Made by a program: the position numbers and the translations under genes. The notes below the pieces were generated by a model, which was given only the letters and a program-made list of their open reading frames with translations, made no database searches and had not been told where the DNA came from. 64,000 nucleotides of DNA from Calycina herbarum (lineage: Eukaryota; Ascomycota; Leotiomycetes; Helotiales; Pezizellaceae). Numbering within the stretch: position 1 is the first letter of the stretch; each line of letters opens with the position of its first letter. Where the stretch lies: positions 1-64,000 of the forward strand of contig LLEY01000184.1 in NCBI GenBank assembly GCA_001414485.1, in the 5' to 3' direction. Of this stretch, positions 1 to 12,860 are shown in pieces.

Positions 1-1734
1 AATCGACATACGATATGTCGAATTCCAAAGCTCCGCTTAAGAGCGTTAAGCAACCTACTAGAGAAGCTAGTAGACCCCCCTCCGAAAGGTCTATAAACTG
101 TACTTATATGCCTAAAAACAAAAGGTCCTAGAAAGGAAAGTAACCTGCTTAAAACTCTAAAGATAACTAAGACTTTTCTAATATAGACAAGATATAAGGC
201 GTAGTATAAGGCTTAGAAGAAAAACTTTAAGATAACAACGATCGGTTTATATAGTTAGAAAGGATAATAAGCGAACTTTAACTTACCTCTATAAATCCAC
301 CCTAAATCGATCCCGAGCCTCTTTCGTCTCTAAGTACTACGTGAGACCCTTTTCGCTTAAGAGATCCTGCCTCTAATACCTTCCCTCGACGGCAGACCAC
401 CCTACCTGCTTCCGAAGGCACCCTGAATCCCCTCCTACCCTGAACCGCTAAAAGCAAGATTATAGAAAGGATTAAACCCTTGAATAACGGTACCTTACCT
501 ACCTACTAATAATAGAAGATATCGGTATACGATAGACTCCTAGTAAACGTCGATTATTATAATACTATACTAACTCGAAAGGCCCTTATCTAGGGAACAA
601 CTACTAGCTACGTTAGGAACTGCCTTAAGCCTAGATACGAGTCTAAGTCGATTTATATTACTTTCTACGATTATTAAGATATAATTAAACTCTTAGATTT
701 ATATTTCTTAACTAGATACGAGATAGAGGATATATAAAACGCCTTCTAGGCTTTATAGATAGATAATACTAAAGGTAAAGAAACGTTTACTAACTTTAGA
801 GGTTTCTTTTTAAGTATAGCTATACTTAGAGAGATACTAGAGTTAGAACAGTTCTTCTATATATAGGAAAAGATTATACTATAGCTATAAAACTTAGCTA
901 TTATACTTAAGAGACGTTGGAACTATAACTTTGTTAAAATAGTAGTAGATCTTCTAGCCCTAGATAAGGAAAGACGCTAAAACGCTAAGTTATATATAGC
1001 TAATATAACTAAGCTAGTCGGTATAACTACTTCGGTTAAAAAGACTACTTTTTAATCCTTATCTAGTATAATACTAAACCTTCTACTATCTAAATACGAA
1101 TCCTTTTCTACTATTTAAAGGGAAGATAAAACTAAGTCCTTATAGAGTACTCTAAATTAGTAGGAAAACAAGGCATCTAATAACAATTATTAGTAATAAT
1201 ATTTAACTAGCTAATACCTCTCCGACTTTCTATTTTAATAAGGAGTTCTTACTTTCTTTTACCTTTTAGCTAGATTCTAGAAGTCTAATTTAAATCAGAT
1301 ACGAATTAGTTACGAATTAGATATAAATCGAAGAAGTACGCTATCTATCTAGACAAAAGATAAGAATAAGTAACCTCTTAGCTAAGTTATTACTATCTTC
1401 TACGATATCGACTTCCGAATTCTAACTTTTTTACTTCTAACTCCTATTTAAATCCTCTTTAATATATAGAATAATCGAGGGATTAGACTATATACTCTTT
1501 TAGCAAATACTTTATTTTAGTAGGAAACACCTAATATAGGTAACATCTACAAATAAGGCCAGCTACGACTCGTATCCTACCTTTAGCTAAACACCTTACT
1601 TAATAAACTATATTCTATACGACAATCCTTCTACTACTAATACTTCCGCCTACAGACACCGTCTACTAATATTATACTAATACTATACTAATAATACGAA
1701 GCCTCGAGGACGAGTCTTTTTTAAGAAGGGAGGA
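1..1734 (+). mobile_element. Internal region of an LTR retrotransposon, gag-like, RIP-degraded
   Basis: The sequence runs into the left window edge and ends in a purine-rich tract (about 1722-1734) directly before an LTR, so it is the 3' internal part of a plus-strand LTR element. Around 520-1050 one frame reads as a Gag-like helical protein, with stops where Gln or Trp codons are expected from CAG/CAA/TGG mutation. I see no protease, reverse transcriptase or integrase motif before the LTR. The element may therefore be non-autonomous or deleted, but its 5' part lies outside the window. Reading as Gag is an inference from composition and position. Confidence 0.6.
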
Positions 1735-2018
1735 TGTGATAGAACTATTAGGAATTGATTAGAATGATTAGAATTGGAATTGCTGAGTCTATATACTAAA
1801 TAGGATACGATATAGATGTTGTTTTAGGTTTTAGAAAAGCTAGATAGCTTCCAGACTTACTATTATCCGAACCTCTTGTAAATAGCTGCCTCCTCTCTAT
1901 CGGGAAAGACTAATTTAGTCTTTTCCTTTGTATTAGAGCCTAGTATTCGGATATGTCATTCTATCGAACGCACTTCTATATACCTCTTTTGTAGTAGTAT
2001 CCGTTTCGTGCCGTTACA
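1735..2018 (+). repeat. LTR, family F (3' LTR of the element entering from the left)
   Basis: It starts TGTGATAG and ends CCGTTACA, so it has the TG...CA ends of an LTR. The last 150 bp match the solo LTR at 54678-54996 closely, including the segment around 'cgggaaag' and the terminal 'gtttcgt.ccgttaca'. A purine tract precedes it. The left partner LTR would lie outside the window. Confidence 0.8.
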
Positions 2019-2960
2019 AATACTAGTATTAGATAGATATAAGAGTTATAAATCGGCTAAGTTCTAAGAGTATTATAAGGTATATAATATTATAACTCTT
2101 AGACTACCTCCTTATTCGTTCTATCTAACCTAGCTACTTAATATTAGATACTTTAGTATATTAAAGCAGACGTATAGTCGATAGATTAAAACGTTTATTA
2201 AAGCCTATATTAACTATATTACGAAGGTAGAGTTCTTTCTAGCCTTTGTAGTAGTATATAGAGAATCTATAACAGCCTAAAACGCTTAGACTAGATTCCG
2301 TAGAGCTGGCTTAGTACTCTTTAACTTATAAGTAGTGCTTTTAAAGCTTGATATAAAGTTACGAACTCTAACTCCTTCTAGACCCTCTACTACTAATACT
2401 AATCCTTAGGTCTTCTAGACCTCTTCTAACTTAACTAAAGCTCTTTTATAAATAACACTTGTTCGAAATCGAATTACCTGTTATTAAGAGAGCTCGCTAA
2501 CTCTACTCTTTAAGATAGTTGCTATATTAGCTAAGAGTATAGAGCGAATAGCTTATAAGATAACTCTTCTATCTACTAAGGTATATACTCTTCGAGTAGC
2601 TAACGAAGCCTTAAGTAAACGCCGTAGAGCTAAAAAGGCTCGTATCTATTAAGAGAGTACACTTATAGTAGAGAATACATAGAATATTATAGCCTAGAAG
2701 AATATAGATAAGTAGACACGACGCGACGTATATACAGCGGGGGGTAGTTATAAGAAGAGTTAACTATCTAGACAGTACTATAGAATCTATAGAAAAGCTA
2801 GTTACAACGTACGAACTTATTAAGAGACTATAGATATATCTAGTTCCTCGGATTCTAAGTAGTTTTAGTTAATTTAATATATTATAGTTGATTTATTAAA
2901 ATTCTAAGTTTAATATTAAGGAAAACTAATCCGGTTCCTAATATAATCCGGGTTCTAATA
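2019..2960 (+). mobile_element. Pogo/Fot1-type transposase fragment, C-terminal part
   Basis: From about 2030 to 2740 one plus-strand frame reads as the C-terminal part of a DDE_1 (pogo/Fot1-like) transposase. It has the block 'LRLPPYS' (2100-2120) followed by a degraded 'LTQPLD'-like stretch, then 'FSILKQTYSR', and a basic C-terminal tail ending near 2710. Stops fall at expected Gln/Trp positions. The N-terminal half is cut off by the preceding LTR and is not found elsewhere in the window. Nothing coding was recognised from 2760 to 2960. The right boundary is approximate and no terminal inverted repeats were identified. Confidence 0.75.
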
Positions 2961-4562
2961 AACCACGTTATAGAATTCTATATAGCTGATTAGTATACTA
3001 ATTATAATCGATCCTAGGAAGAATATATAGTCTTTACTAAATTATATACTAATCTAGCCTATAGTACTTTCGTCGATAGAGATATTTTAGACGTGTTTAG
3101 TATATACTAAGTATTAATTATATTCTATACTCGACTTTCCTTCTACACCGGTATCGATTATAACTCTAAAAAAGTAGTCTCGTATATACTTCTTAGAAGT
3201 AGACGTAAATATCTCTTCTATAAACTTATAAGATATAGTATCTAGAATTAGTAGTAGAATAAATCTACTAAAAGTATAATCTTATACTAAGTTTATTAGA
3301 TTAGCTATAAGAGTCTAGGCGCTTAAATTATTAATATATCTAATAGAAGTAATTAAGTAGTAGATAACCTTACTATTAGAATCACTTTTATAATCTATTA
3401 TAATTGTTTAGAGAGTTTTAGATATATCTTCCTCTTCTATACGTTCTATAGTAGCGATATAAGTATAGTAGATCTTTTTAATAAATCTACTATCTTTTCT
3501 ATAAAAGCTGCCTCTATTACTCTTTTGCTATTTAGTAAAGTAACGATTCTACTCTTCTTAAGTATAATTCTAGGATCAGTAGCCTTCTTTTCTATATATA
3601 TAACACTTATTATTCTTTCTAGATTTATACTAGTAGTAGTTATAAGAGTTACTATAAGAGCTACTGGAATTATTATACTTATAGAAGTAACGATTAGTTA
3701 TTAAGGTTTTAGTATTTAAGGCGTTATAGCTTATTTCGTAATTATAAATAGAGCTTCTTAAAAGAGTAATCGTACTTTAAAGTAATAAGTTTTATAATAA
3801 GGTCGAGTATATACTTTAGTATTCTAGTGCTTCTCTATATACTATAAGTAGCTTATTAGCTAATTATCTATCGCTTTATATATCCTTAGGAAGTCCGTAG
3901 CAAAGTTCTTCTAATTTAGATAGTATATTCTTAAAGTACTAGCTAGGAGTCTTTTCTAAATATTCTAGCTTAGCCTTCGTACGTAGAAATGTAATACGAT
4001 TCTATTCAGAGGATTAACCTCTAGAGTATAGCTCGTTCTTAAAATATAACTAGATAGTAGTAGAAAGAACGTCGTATAACTAATTAGTTCCTTTCTTAAA
4101 GATACTAGTATAAAAGTGGTTTAATATCTAACTCTTAAGTATAATCGAGAAAGTAAGATTATATACTAAGAGTAGTATACTACAACAGTTATATATATTC
4201 TTAAATATTCTTAACTTAAGCTTAAAGTTATCTCTCTTACTACCGTACTTTTGTTCGTCTAAATATAACTTTATAAGGTTGTCGAGTACGAAAGCAGGGT
4301 TGCTTATCTAGCTATTACTACCTATCTAGCTATTGCTAGGATAGTTGTCTATAGCCGGTTAGCTTATAAGAGTATTCTAGGTTATAAAAGCTGCCGGTAG
4401 AGTTATAAGAGCTACTACTGATAGAGTTATAGAGATAGGAATATTACTTACAAAAGCAGTTAAAGTAGTATTCGAAGTAGAAGGATTTATAAAGGCGTTT
4501 GAAGTAGTAGGGTTCTAGTACCCTAGAAGAAGCTTAGGGAATCGGTTAGAGTGTTCTTTAAT
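2961..4562 (-). mobile_element. Inverted, RIP-degraded Copia copy, part 1 (late gag to protease)
   Basis: This is the reverse complement of about 5625-7205 of the Copia element described next. For example, 4240-4340 mirrors 5900-6000, 3100-3170 mirrors the protease 'DTG' region near 7010, and the end at 4562 mirrors 5630. The rest of this host copy continues at 10579-11587. It is the older copy, interrupted in gag by insertion of its own relative. The 3' half of its pol is missing at the left. Confidence 0.85.
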
Positions 4563-4712
4563 TGTCGGCATAATAATGAGCGAGTAGCGCTTCACGTGAC
4601 CTTCTCGCTTAAGGTCTATTTAAGTAGACAGAGCAGCTAACTTTGCTCTGTATGCACGAACGATAATATACTCTTTTTGCATCATGCTATTGGCCACCAA
4701 GTCATACCAACA
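4563..4712 (+). repeat. 5' LTR of the Copia element
   Basis: 150 bp starting TGTCGGCATAATAATGAG and ending ACCAACA. It matches 10429-10578 and, inverted, 11439-11587. A perfect palindrome, ACACTGATCAGTGT, spans the junction with the leader (4710-4723). This LTR is the least mutated of the three, as it keeps TG and CA steps that became TA in the others. Confidence 0.9.
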
Positions 4713-4900
4713 CTGATCAGTGTCGCGCGCGCAGATCAGAAAAACTGGCTATACGTATCGCGGTTCTCGGAATCGTAAGCTTACGTACAGTTACGTAGTT
4801 GTGTAAAGTAGACTCCTCTTCTCGGAAGAGACTCCTTCTACTGGTTACACCCCCGACAATACCACTGCAAACTCTAGGACTTGCAGTATAGTTACAACAA

Positions 4901-5050
4901 CCTTGCAACCTCTCCGAATTGCAACACCCTTACAACCTTGTAACCTCTCCGAATTGCAATACCCTTACGACCTTGCAACCTCTTCGACTTGTAATACAAC
5001 CTTACAACCTTGTAACCTCTTCGACTTGCAGTACCACCCTACTTGCAACC
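4901..5050 (+). repeat. Minisatellite in the Copia leader, about four units of 35-41 bp
   Basis: Units begin 'ttgcaacctctccgaattg' or 'ttgtaacctcttcgacttg' and are separated by 'ccttacaacc'-like spacers. About four tandem copies lie between the 5' LTR and gag. The inverted relative shows only about two recognisable units (about 11170-11250), so copy number varies within the family. The two small open frames over this stretch are by-products of the repeat. Confidence 0.8.
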
Positions 5051-5252
5051 GCTCTTACAACCGCTCTTGAACCCTTTGGAACGACTATTGTGCAAAGACA
5101 ATTCACCCGATTTTGATGACTCATAAGCATTAAAAGAGTGACTTACACAAAAACAAAATTACGAAACAAGATTACGACGTACTATTCACCTAGTATAAGA
5201 CAAGATATCATCTACTACTTTAAGCACCGACAACTTCGTCGACACTACCGAC

Positions 5253-6760
5253 ACTATGGCACTACCACTATAGTGGGTTGAAGACAAGGAAGCTACGGCC
5301 TATATGAACATAAAGTTAGAGGAATACGATGTCGATGATATGTGTGACGATTATCTCTAGGAGATATATCGTATAGACTTTGACGACTGGCTAGAATCGA
5401 AGTTCGTAAATATAGGAAGAAGTACCCTTATTAAGATGCGTAAGTTGCTACGTAATCGAGGTGTGTGGGTAGAGATAGATGGACATAAGGCTATTATGTT
5501 AAAGGCACTTTACAATACGGCTTAAGAACTTGTAAAACCTAAATAGGCAATCTAAGAATTAAGAGACTAAGTGTATAAGTTAGAGACTTAATCTAAAGAG
5601 ATGGCTGCGAGATATAAGTATTTTAAAGAACACCCTGACCGATTCCCTGAACTTCTTCTAGGATACTAGAACCCTGCTACTTCGAATACTACTTCAACCG
5701 CTTTTATAAGCAATATTCCTATCCCTGCAATACTACTAGCAGCTTTTGTAACCCGAAACGCTCTTACAGATCCACTAGCAACTTTTACAACCCAGAATGC
5801 TATTGCAAACCAGCCGGCGGCTCTTATAACCTATAACTAAACTGGCTATCCTAGTAACCAGAATAGCTAGATAGGCAACCCTGCTTTTACACTTAGTAAC
5901 CTTATAAAGTTATACTCAGACGAACAAAAGTATAGTAGTAAGGGAGACAACTTCAAGCTTAAGTTAAGAATATTCAAGGATATGTGTAATCGTTATAGTA
6001 TATTACCTTTAACATATAATCTTGCTTTCCCGATTATGCTTAAGAGTTAGGTATCAAACCACTTTTATACTAGTGTCTTTAAGGAAGGAACTAATCAGTT
6101 ATACGACAATCTTTCTACTGCTATCTAGTTATATTTTAAGGATAAGCTATACTCTAGAGATTAATCCTCTAAGTGGAATCGTATTATATTCTTACGTATA
6201 AAGGCTAAGCCGGAATATTCAGAAAAGACTCCTAGCTAGTGCTTTGAGTACATGCTATCTAAATTAGAAGAACTTCGCTATAGACTTCCTAAGGATATGT
6301 AAAGCGATAGATAATTAGCTAATAAGCTACTTATAGTATACGAGGAAGTACTAGAATGCCGAAGTGTATACTCGACCTTACTATAAAACTCGTTACTTTA
6401 AAGTACGATTACCCTTTTAAGAAGCTCTATTTATAATTACAAAGTAAGCTATAATGTCTTAAATGCCGAGACTTTGATAACCGATCGTCACTTCTATAAG
6501 TATAACAATTCCAGCAGTTCTCATAGCCAGTAACACTAGAACTCTAGGAAGAGCAACAAGTGTTACATATGTGGAAAGGAAGGCCACCGATCCTAGAACT
6601 ATACTTAAGAAGAGCAGGATCGTTACTTTACTAAATAGCAAAAGAGTAATAGAGGCAGCTTCCGTAGAAAGGATAGTAGTTTTATTAAGAAGATCTACTA
6701 TACTTATATTACTAATGTCGAATATACAGAAGAGGAAGATATATCTAAAACACTCTAGAC
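5253..6760 (+). pseudogene. Copia Gag with CCHC zinc knuckle (degraded)
   Basis: The likely ancestral start is the ATG at 5253, and the frame is recognisable from there with stops at Gln/Trp positions. A CCHC knuckle, C-Y-I-C-G-K-E-G-H, is preserved near 6559-6590, and its ligands visible to me are intact. The second small open frame here (6571-6768) is only the local open part. Gag would package the element RNA in cytoplasmic particles, but no uninterrupted product is possible now. Lesions: multiple CAG/CAA to TAG/TAA. Confidence 0.75.
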
Positions 6761-6979
6761 GATTGTAATAGATTATATAAGTAATTCTAATAGAGAAGTT
6801 ATCTACTACTTAATTACTTCTGTCGGATATATCGATAACTCGAGCGCCTAGACCCTTACTACTAGTTTAATAAACTTGGCATAAAATCACGCTTTTAGTA
6901 GATTTATTCCACTGCTAATTCCAGATACTACGTCCTACAAATTCATAGAAGAAGTGTTTATATCTATAGCTAAGAAGTA

Positions 6980-9900
6980 TATACGAGATCACTTCTTTAG
7001 AGTTATAATCGATACCGGCGTAGGAGGGAAGTTAAGTATAGGATACGAGCAATACCTGGCGTATACTAAACACGTCTAGAATATCTCTATTAACGAAAGT
7101 ACTAAAGGCTAGATTAGTATATAATTCGGTAAAGGCTACGTATCCTCTCTAGGATCGATTACGATTAGTATACCGATCGGTTATACGGAATTCTATATTA
7201 TATATTCAGATATACTATTTATTATATGTATTAATAATATAGACCGTTTATACGTCTCGCTTAATAACCTCTAGAACGTCCTTGTTTAGGAAGACGGAAA
7301 GGGTTAGAAAGTAGAACGTTTTAGAATTATACGACGATTCGGACACCCCTTTCTACTCTGGAATAAGGCTGTATATAACCTCGTATAAGAATCCCTATAT
7401 TACCTTATAGATGTCGATATTAGGCGCCTCTATAAGCGATTTAGTTATCTATCTATACTACGCTTATAGCGTATACTCGAGCGTGCCGGTTACGATGTCG
7501 AGTAAGGTATTCTACAACACCTTACTAAATACTATAAGTATTACTAAAAGCATAGAAAGTTACCTAGCCGATTCAAATTTACACTCTACAACGATATTAA
7601 GTTTAATTATAATATAATCATAGATGTCTTCTTTTTAGAAGAGAAATCTATATTATATATTATAGATTAAGGAACTCGATACTAATCTAGAGAGTTCCTA
7701 CTAGATATAAGTATAAAGAGTACTTAGGAGATCTTCTAAAAGAGTTAGATTAACACCTATTTAAGACCTCCCGACTATGTTACTATAGACGCTGGAAATA
7801 ACTTTGTTATAAAGAAATTCAAGAGATATACTAATTCTATAGGAATTAAAGTTAAAACCGTACTAGTAGAAGCATATAACTCTATTAGTATAGTGGAACG
7901 ATACTATAGACCGATTCGCTATATTTACTTAATTATCTAGGAACAACGACCTAGCCTCGCAAAGGCCTCCGCTCTCTAAATAGCTTTTAAAGCTATTAAT
8001 AATATAGTAGGACCTGACGGTTTAGTACCTACTTTACTTGTTTATAGTACCTACCCCTGTATAGCCGAGAATGATACCTCTTCGTATATAATTTCCTAGA
8101 GATCTGAGATATATAAGAAGGCTACTAAGGAAGCACGTAAGTTACTCGCTAAGCGATAAGTTAACAATGCTCTTAATACTCGGAACGGTCTCTTACCTAG
8201 TGGAATTAAGGAATTACTACTAAACTCTGAAGTACTTATCTAGCGTAAGTATAAAAAGTACTAGACCGGCCTCTTTTTATTATAAGGAATCGAAAATAAG
8301 AACTATATCGTATTACTACTAAGTAGTCCTATAAGATTTAGATCTACGGTAGTAAAGCTATACTTCGAAGAAGTCTTTCAAGACTCTAGAACAGCACCGG
8401 CGGTTGGAGATATTTCTAGAACAACACCGTCGTTCGAGATAATACTATAATCCTAAGGAACTAAGTCTTAAGAGGAGCCTCGATCCTACCTACGAACTCG
8501 ATACTAACTTCACTAGTCGTAAGTCTAATAATAAGATAACCTTACCGATCCTCTAGAATCGACAATAGAACCAGTTTAAAAGCGTAGATAAGGAAGACTA
8601 CGAAAGTACCTAAGACTATAAAATAAGCCTTTCGAGACCCTGTTTTAAGAGATAGACGCTTTTATTAATAAAACTAAGAGCTACGTTACTATTAGCGATA
8701 TCGAGACTTTCCTCTCTTCTATTAAAGAGGAATACGATATTAAAGTATTCGTAGCTAATAATAGTATAATATACGTCGAGTTACGACAGAAGGAAGTTAA
8801 TAGACTAACTAATCGAGGCGTCTTTAAAATCGTTACCTAGGATAACCTGCCTTCTAACACTAGAATCTTTAGATTATAGTTCGTAGATAACATCAAATTT
8901 GAGGGCATAGTACTTGCTTTTACAAAGTTAAGACTAGTTATCTAAGTATATAATAATAATAGAAAGTCCTTAGTCCTTACCTAGGCCCCTACTATCTAAA
9001 AAGTAAGTTAGAGAATTATCCTTATACTTATAGCAGTATACCCGGATTTACGAGTTTATATTCGAGATATTATATAAGTATATACCTAGTCACTTATAGA
9101 ACTAAATCGAAAGTTCTTCGTACGCCTACTAAAGGGATATCTATAGTAGAAGGATATGTTCTTTAAAGTTATTAAGCTATTATATAGTATTCTAGAAGCT
9201 AGAAACCACTAGTTTATAACGTATTATAAATACTATACTACGAAGCTTATAATAGAACAATCCACTTTCGACCCCTGTCTTTTATATACTAAACGATTAG
9301 ATAGACCTTTTAAAGTAGTAGGACTTTAAACTAACGATACTCTTATACTTATAAACGATGCTTTTACAGCTAAGGAAGAAAGTACTATTAAGAAAGCTGG
9401 ATTTATATCAAAGGATAGATAAGAACTTACTATTATCTATCTAATCTAGTTTAATAGAGGGCTAATTAGTAAGTATACAGATAGCTTATTTACGCTTACC
9501 TAGGATTACGTAAGGCACTTGAAATTAGTATAAAAGGCGCTAGCGGAGATATCTAATACTAAAGACACTTCCTATATAGTATCTACTAAGGATTAATATG
9601 TTGCTTAGCGTGCTCGTAGAGTATATTTAGTAACAGTGTCCTAGCTAGAAGCAGTATTCGATTTATTATATACTATCTAGATAACCGATCTATAAGAAGT
9701 CGATATTAGCCTTCTTAATAAGCGAATTCAATAGTAAATCGACAATGCTATAAGAGGGCTTAAATACGTCAAATTAGACTAAAACTCGCTTAAATTATAC
9801 GTCTTTATAGATAGCTCTTTTGTAAATAATAAGAACTTATCGTTGTAAATTAGCTACGTTATAGTACTAGTAGATAAGGACGATAATACTAATATTTTAT

Positions 9901-10290
9901 ATTAGTCTTCTACCAAGTATAAAAGAGTTACTCGCAGCGTTTTAGCCTTAGAATTGTATATAATAAGCTCCGGATTCGACGCTGCCGCTTCTATCAAATT
10001 AACTCTAGAAAGTATCTTAGGCTTTAAGGTCCCGCTTATTATATATACCGATTCGAAGTCTATTTACGAATATATAGCTAAATTAGGCACCACTAAGGAG
10101 AAGCGCTTAATAATTAACGTTATATACTTACGAGAAGTATATAAGTTAAAAGAGATCGACGAAATTAAGTAGATCGATAGTAAGAGTAATCTAGCGGATG
10201 CTATAACTAAGAAGGATTGTTATAACGCTCTACAAAAGCTAATCGATACTAGTAAGCTAGATATTAAGCTTATAGAATAGATAGAACGGA
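6980..10290 (+). pseudogene. Copia Pol: protease, integrase, reverse transcriptase, RNase H (degraded)
   Basis: The aspartic protease motif I-I-D-T-G lies at about 7002-7020. Integrase core sequence is readable from about 7770 ('YVTIDAGNNF') to 8100. Copia-type reverse transcriptase is readable from about 8860, and the catalytic pair reads N-D in 'QTNDTL' (about 9330-9350), consistent with GAC to AAC. The RNase H region (9900-10230) is best preserved: 'IIYTDSKS' and 'LGTTKEKR' are typical of fungal Copia RNase H, and 72 codons (9954-10172) are still open. Protease, integrase and RT are all interrupted by RIP-type stops. Confidence 0.85.
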
Positions 10291-10428
10291 ATAAGGGATA
10301 ATAAGACCTCTGAATAAGACGCTCTTATTAGTCGAGGATATAGAATAGAGAGCTATGATTAGCTAGACGAGATAAGAGATTTTAATAATTTTTAGGTAGT
10401 AACTTCCACCGTTTTAAAGAAGTGCCAG

Positions 10429-10578
10429 TGTCGGTATAATAATAAGCGAGTAGCGCTTCACGTGACCTTCTCGCTTAAGGTCTATTTAAGTAGATAGAGC
10501 AGCTAACTTTGTTCTATATATACGAACGATAATATACTCTTTTTATATTATACTATTAGCTACTAAGTTATACTAATA
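10429..10578 (+). repeat. 3' LTR of the Copia element
   Basis: 150 bp, starting TGTCGGTATAATAATAAG. It is a RIP-altered version of 4563-4712; nearly all differences are C to T or G to A in CA/TG context. It is followed by the TSD TTAAT. Confidence 0.9.
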
Positions 10579-11587
10579 TTAATATACTTATATCTCGTAG
10601 CTATCTCTTATAATTAAGTTTACGATTTATATACTTAATCTCTTAATTTCTAGATTAGCTATTTAGGCTTTATAAGTTCTTAAGACGTATTATAAAGTGC
10701 TTTTAACATAATCGCTTTATATCTATCTGTCTCTACTTATACGCCTATATTACGTAGTAGCTTACGTATCTTAATAAGAGTATTTCTTCCTATGTTTATA
10801 AACTTCGATTTAGGCTATTTATTAAAGTCTATAAGATATATCTCCTATAGATAATCGTCGTCTATTCTATTAACATCGTATTCCTCTATCTTTATATTTA
10901 TATAAGCCGTGGCTTTCTTATCTTCAACCTGCTATAGTTGTAGTAGTACTATAGTATCGAAAGTATCGAAGGCGTCGATAAAGTTATCAGTGCTTAAAGT
11001 GGTAGATAATATCTTATCTTATACTAGGTAAATAGTACGTTGTAATCTTATTTCGTAATTTTGTTTTTATATAAGTTACTCTTTTAATACTTATAAGTTA
11101 TTAAAATCGGGTGAATTGTCTTTATATAATAGCTGTTCTAAAGAGTTTAAGAGCGGTTATAAGAGCGTTTACAAGTAGAGTAGTATTATAAGTCGAAGAG
11201 GTTATAAGGTTATAAGATTATATTATAAGTTGAAGAGGTTATAAGGTTAGTTTTGTTATTAGTACTATAAGTCTCAGAGTTTATAGTAGTATTGTCGGAG
11301 GTGTAACTAGTAGAAGAAGTCTCTTCTAAGAAGAGGAGTCTACTTTATATAACTACTAAGTTATACGTAAGCTTACGATTCCGAGAACCGCGATATATAT
11401 AACCAGTTTTTCTAATCTATACGTGTAACACTAATCAGTGTTAGTATAACTTAGTAGTTAATAGTATAATATAAAAAGAGTATATTATTATTCGTATATA
11501 TAGAGCAAAGTTAGCTACTCTAACTACTTAAATAGACCTTAAGCGAGAAGGTTACGTAGAGTGCTATCTACTCTGATTATACCGATA
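10579..11587 (-). mobile_element. Inverted Copia host copy, part 2 (gag start, leader and 5' LTR)
   Basis: This is the reverse complement of about 4563-5625. It holds the Gag N-terminus (10584-11000), a leader with fewer minisatellite units, and the copy's own LTR at 11439-11587 (149 bp). Removing 4563-10578 plus one TTAAT joins it in register to 2961-4562: the sequence at 4540-4562 continues directly from 10584. It is more heavily mutated than the inserted copy. Confidence 0.88.
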
Positions 11588-11589
11588 TT

Positions 11590-12860
11590 ATACGACCTTA
11601 TCTTTTTCTAGATAGCTTTTTAACTGGGTAGATAATAACCGGACTTAGTAAAGGCGTTCTTAATCGTATAAACCTCTATTATTTACGTACGTATCTAGGT
11701 AAGATCTCGGAAGAAAGAAGCGACTAAATACTCAAAGTCTAGACTATAAAGAGCGTTAGTAATCGCTTGCCGATAGTACTCTTTAAAAGGTCGGAAAACA
11801 CCAACGTCTACCGGCTATAGAATATGTATATAATAGAAGGGAAAGTACTATAGGAGTATATGGTTTTCGTAGTACTTAAGAACGAAGAGATCGTATCGGT
11901 GAGTCTTATAGCTATTAAGAAGTAATATCCTCTATAGCTTATCTAGCCTAGCTCCTAGCTTCTTAATAAAATAGTCGGTATATACTATAATAATAGTGTT
12001 ATTAATATAGCCGGTTAAAGAGTAATCTACTAACTCTTTTCCAGTTAGCTCGTCTACTATCTAGTTATTTATTATCTTCTTTCCTAGTATAATAACAAAA
12101 GAAGCCGCTGCTTACCTATCGGTATAGATCGTCTCTATTATAGTCACCGACTTCCTATTCTTAGGATTAGCTATGTATATCTCCTTTACTTCTATAGAAA
12201 CGATAAAGTTCTCACTTCCTACGTAACTAACTCGAGCTCTTAACTCGTCTATATTCTAGATATTCTTAGCTTTCTAGATCTTATATTACGTAAGAGCAGT
12301 AGTATACCTATTAAACAACGTCTTAATCTCCTCCTCGGTATACGATTCGAGCCTTTTAAAGGTAATTAGCTTCGTTTTTAGAGTATATAGGTTCTTGTTC
12401 TTCTTTAGTTAGTTTCGGAACTACTGATTAGACAGCGGTAGCTAGGGAGGGTTCTAGGACTAAGAAATTAGCTAATTATTAATAGTAGAATTAAGATAAT
12501 ACTATACCTTCTTAAGATATACGATCGTAGTCTTTACTATTTAGTATATAGCTACTAGTTCTATCTCCTACTGCTTGTAATAGTACTGTCGGACAGCCTT
12601 CTCCTAGCTCTTATTCAATATCTTATTATTACTACTATATATATTATATACACCTTCCGAGTTACGCTTCCTCTTTTTAGCTCTCTAGATAGCCTTCTAT
12701 ACTAACGATTCGTTTGCGCTATATATTCTTACTTCTACGGTTACTACCTCGCGACTATCTTATTCTATAGTCTATTCTACAGCCTTCTATATACGCTTCT
12801 TTTCTTCTAATTTATTAGAAGAGAAAGAGGGTAAGGAACTGCGAATAGCCTCTATTATAT
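11590..12860 (-). mobile_element. Second pogo-type transposase relic (CENP-B/DDE)
   Basis: On the minus strand one frame runs from about 12800 to 11595. The N-terminal part (12640-12480) is compatible with a CENP-B/Psq-type helix-turn-helix. The DDE core includes 'NIDE' near 12250 and 'LLLNSYKTH' near 11930, where D-S-H is expected, so Asp to Asn and His to Tyr are consistent with RIP. 'ILQPVDVGVF' near 11810 is a pogo-family hallmark. It differs in sequence from the fragment at 2.0-2.9 kb. Terminal inverted repeats were not found, and both ends abut LTR elements. Confidence 0.8.

Larger units (their letters stand above)
4563..10578 (+). mobile_element. Full-length Ty1/Copia retrotransposon, RIP-inactivated
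   Basis: It is 6,016 bp with 150-bp LTRs at both ends and a perfect 5-bp TSD TTAAT (4558-4562 and 10579-10583). Domain order is Gag with a CCHC knuckle, protease, integrase, reverse transcriptase, RNase H, the Copia order. All frames carry stops at former Gln/Trp codons. It lies inside the gag of an inverted relative. Many CA/TG dinucleotides remain in its first 2 kb, so it looks less mutated there than its host copy. Confidence 0.92.

Noticed and set aside
4717..5116. Small open frames on both strands downstream of the Copia 5' LTR
   Set aside because: They fall on the leader and its minisatellite; repeat units lacking stops explain them.
9954..10172. 72-codon open frame as a separate small gene
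   Set aside because: It is the still-open part of the Copia RNase H domain, in frame with the degraded pol.
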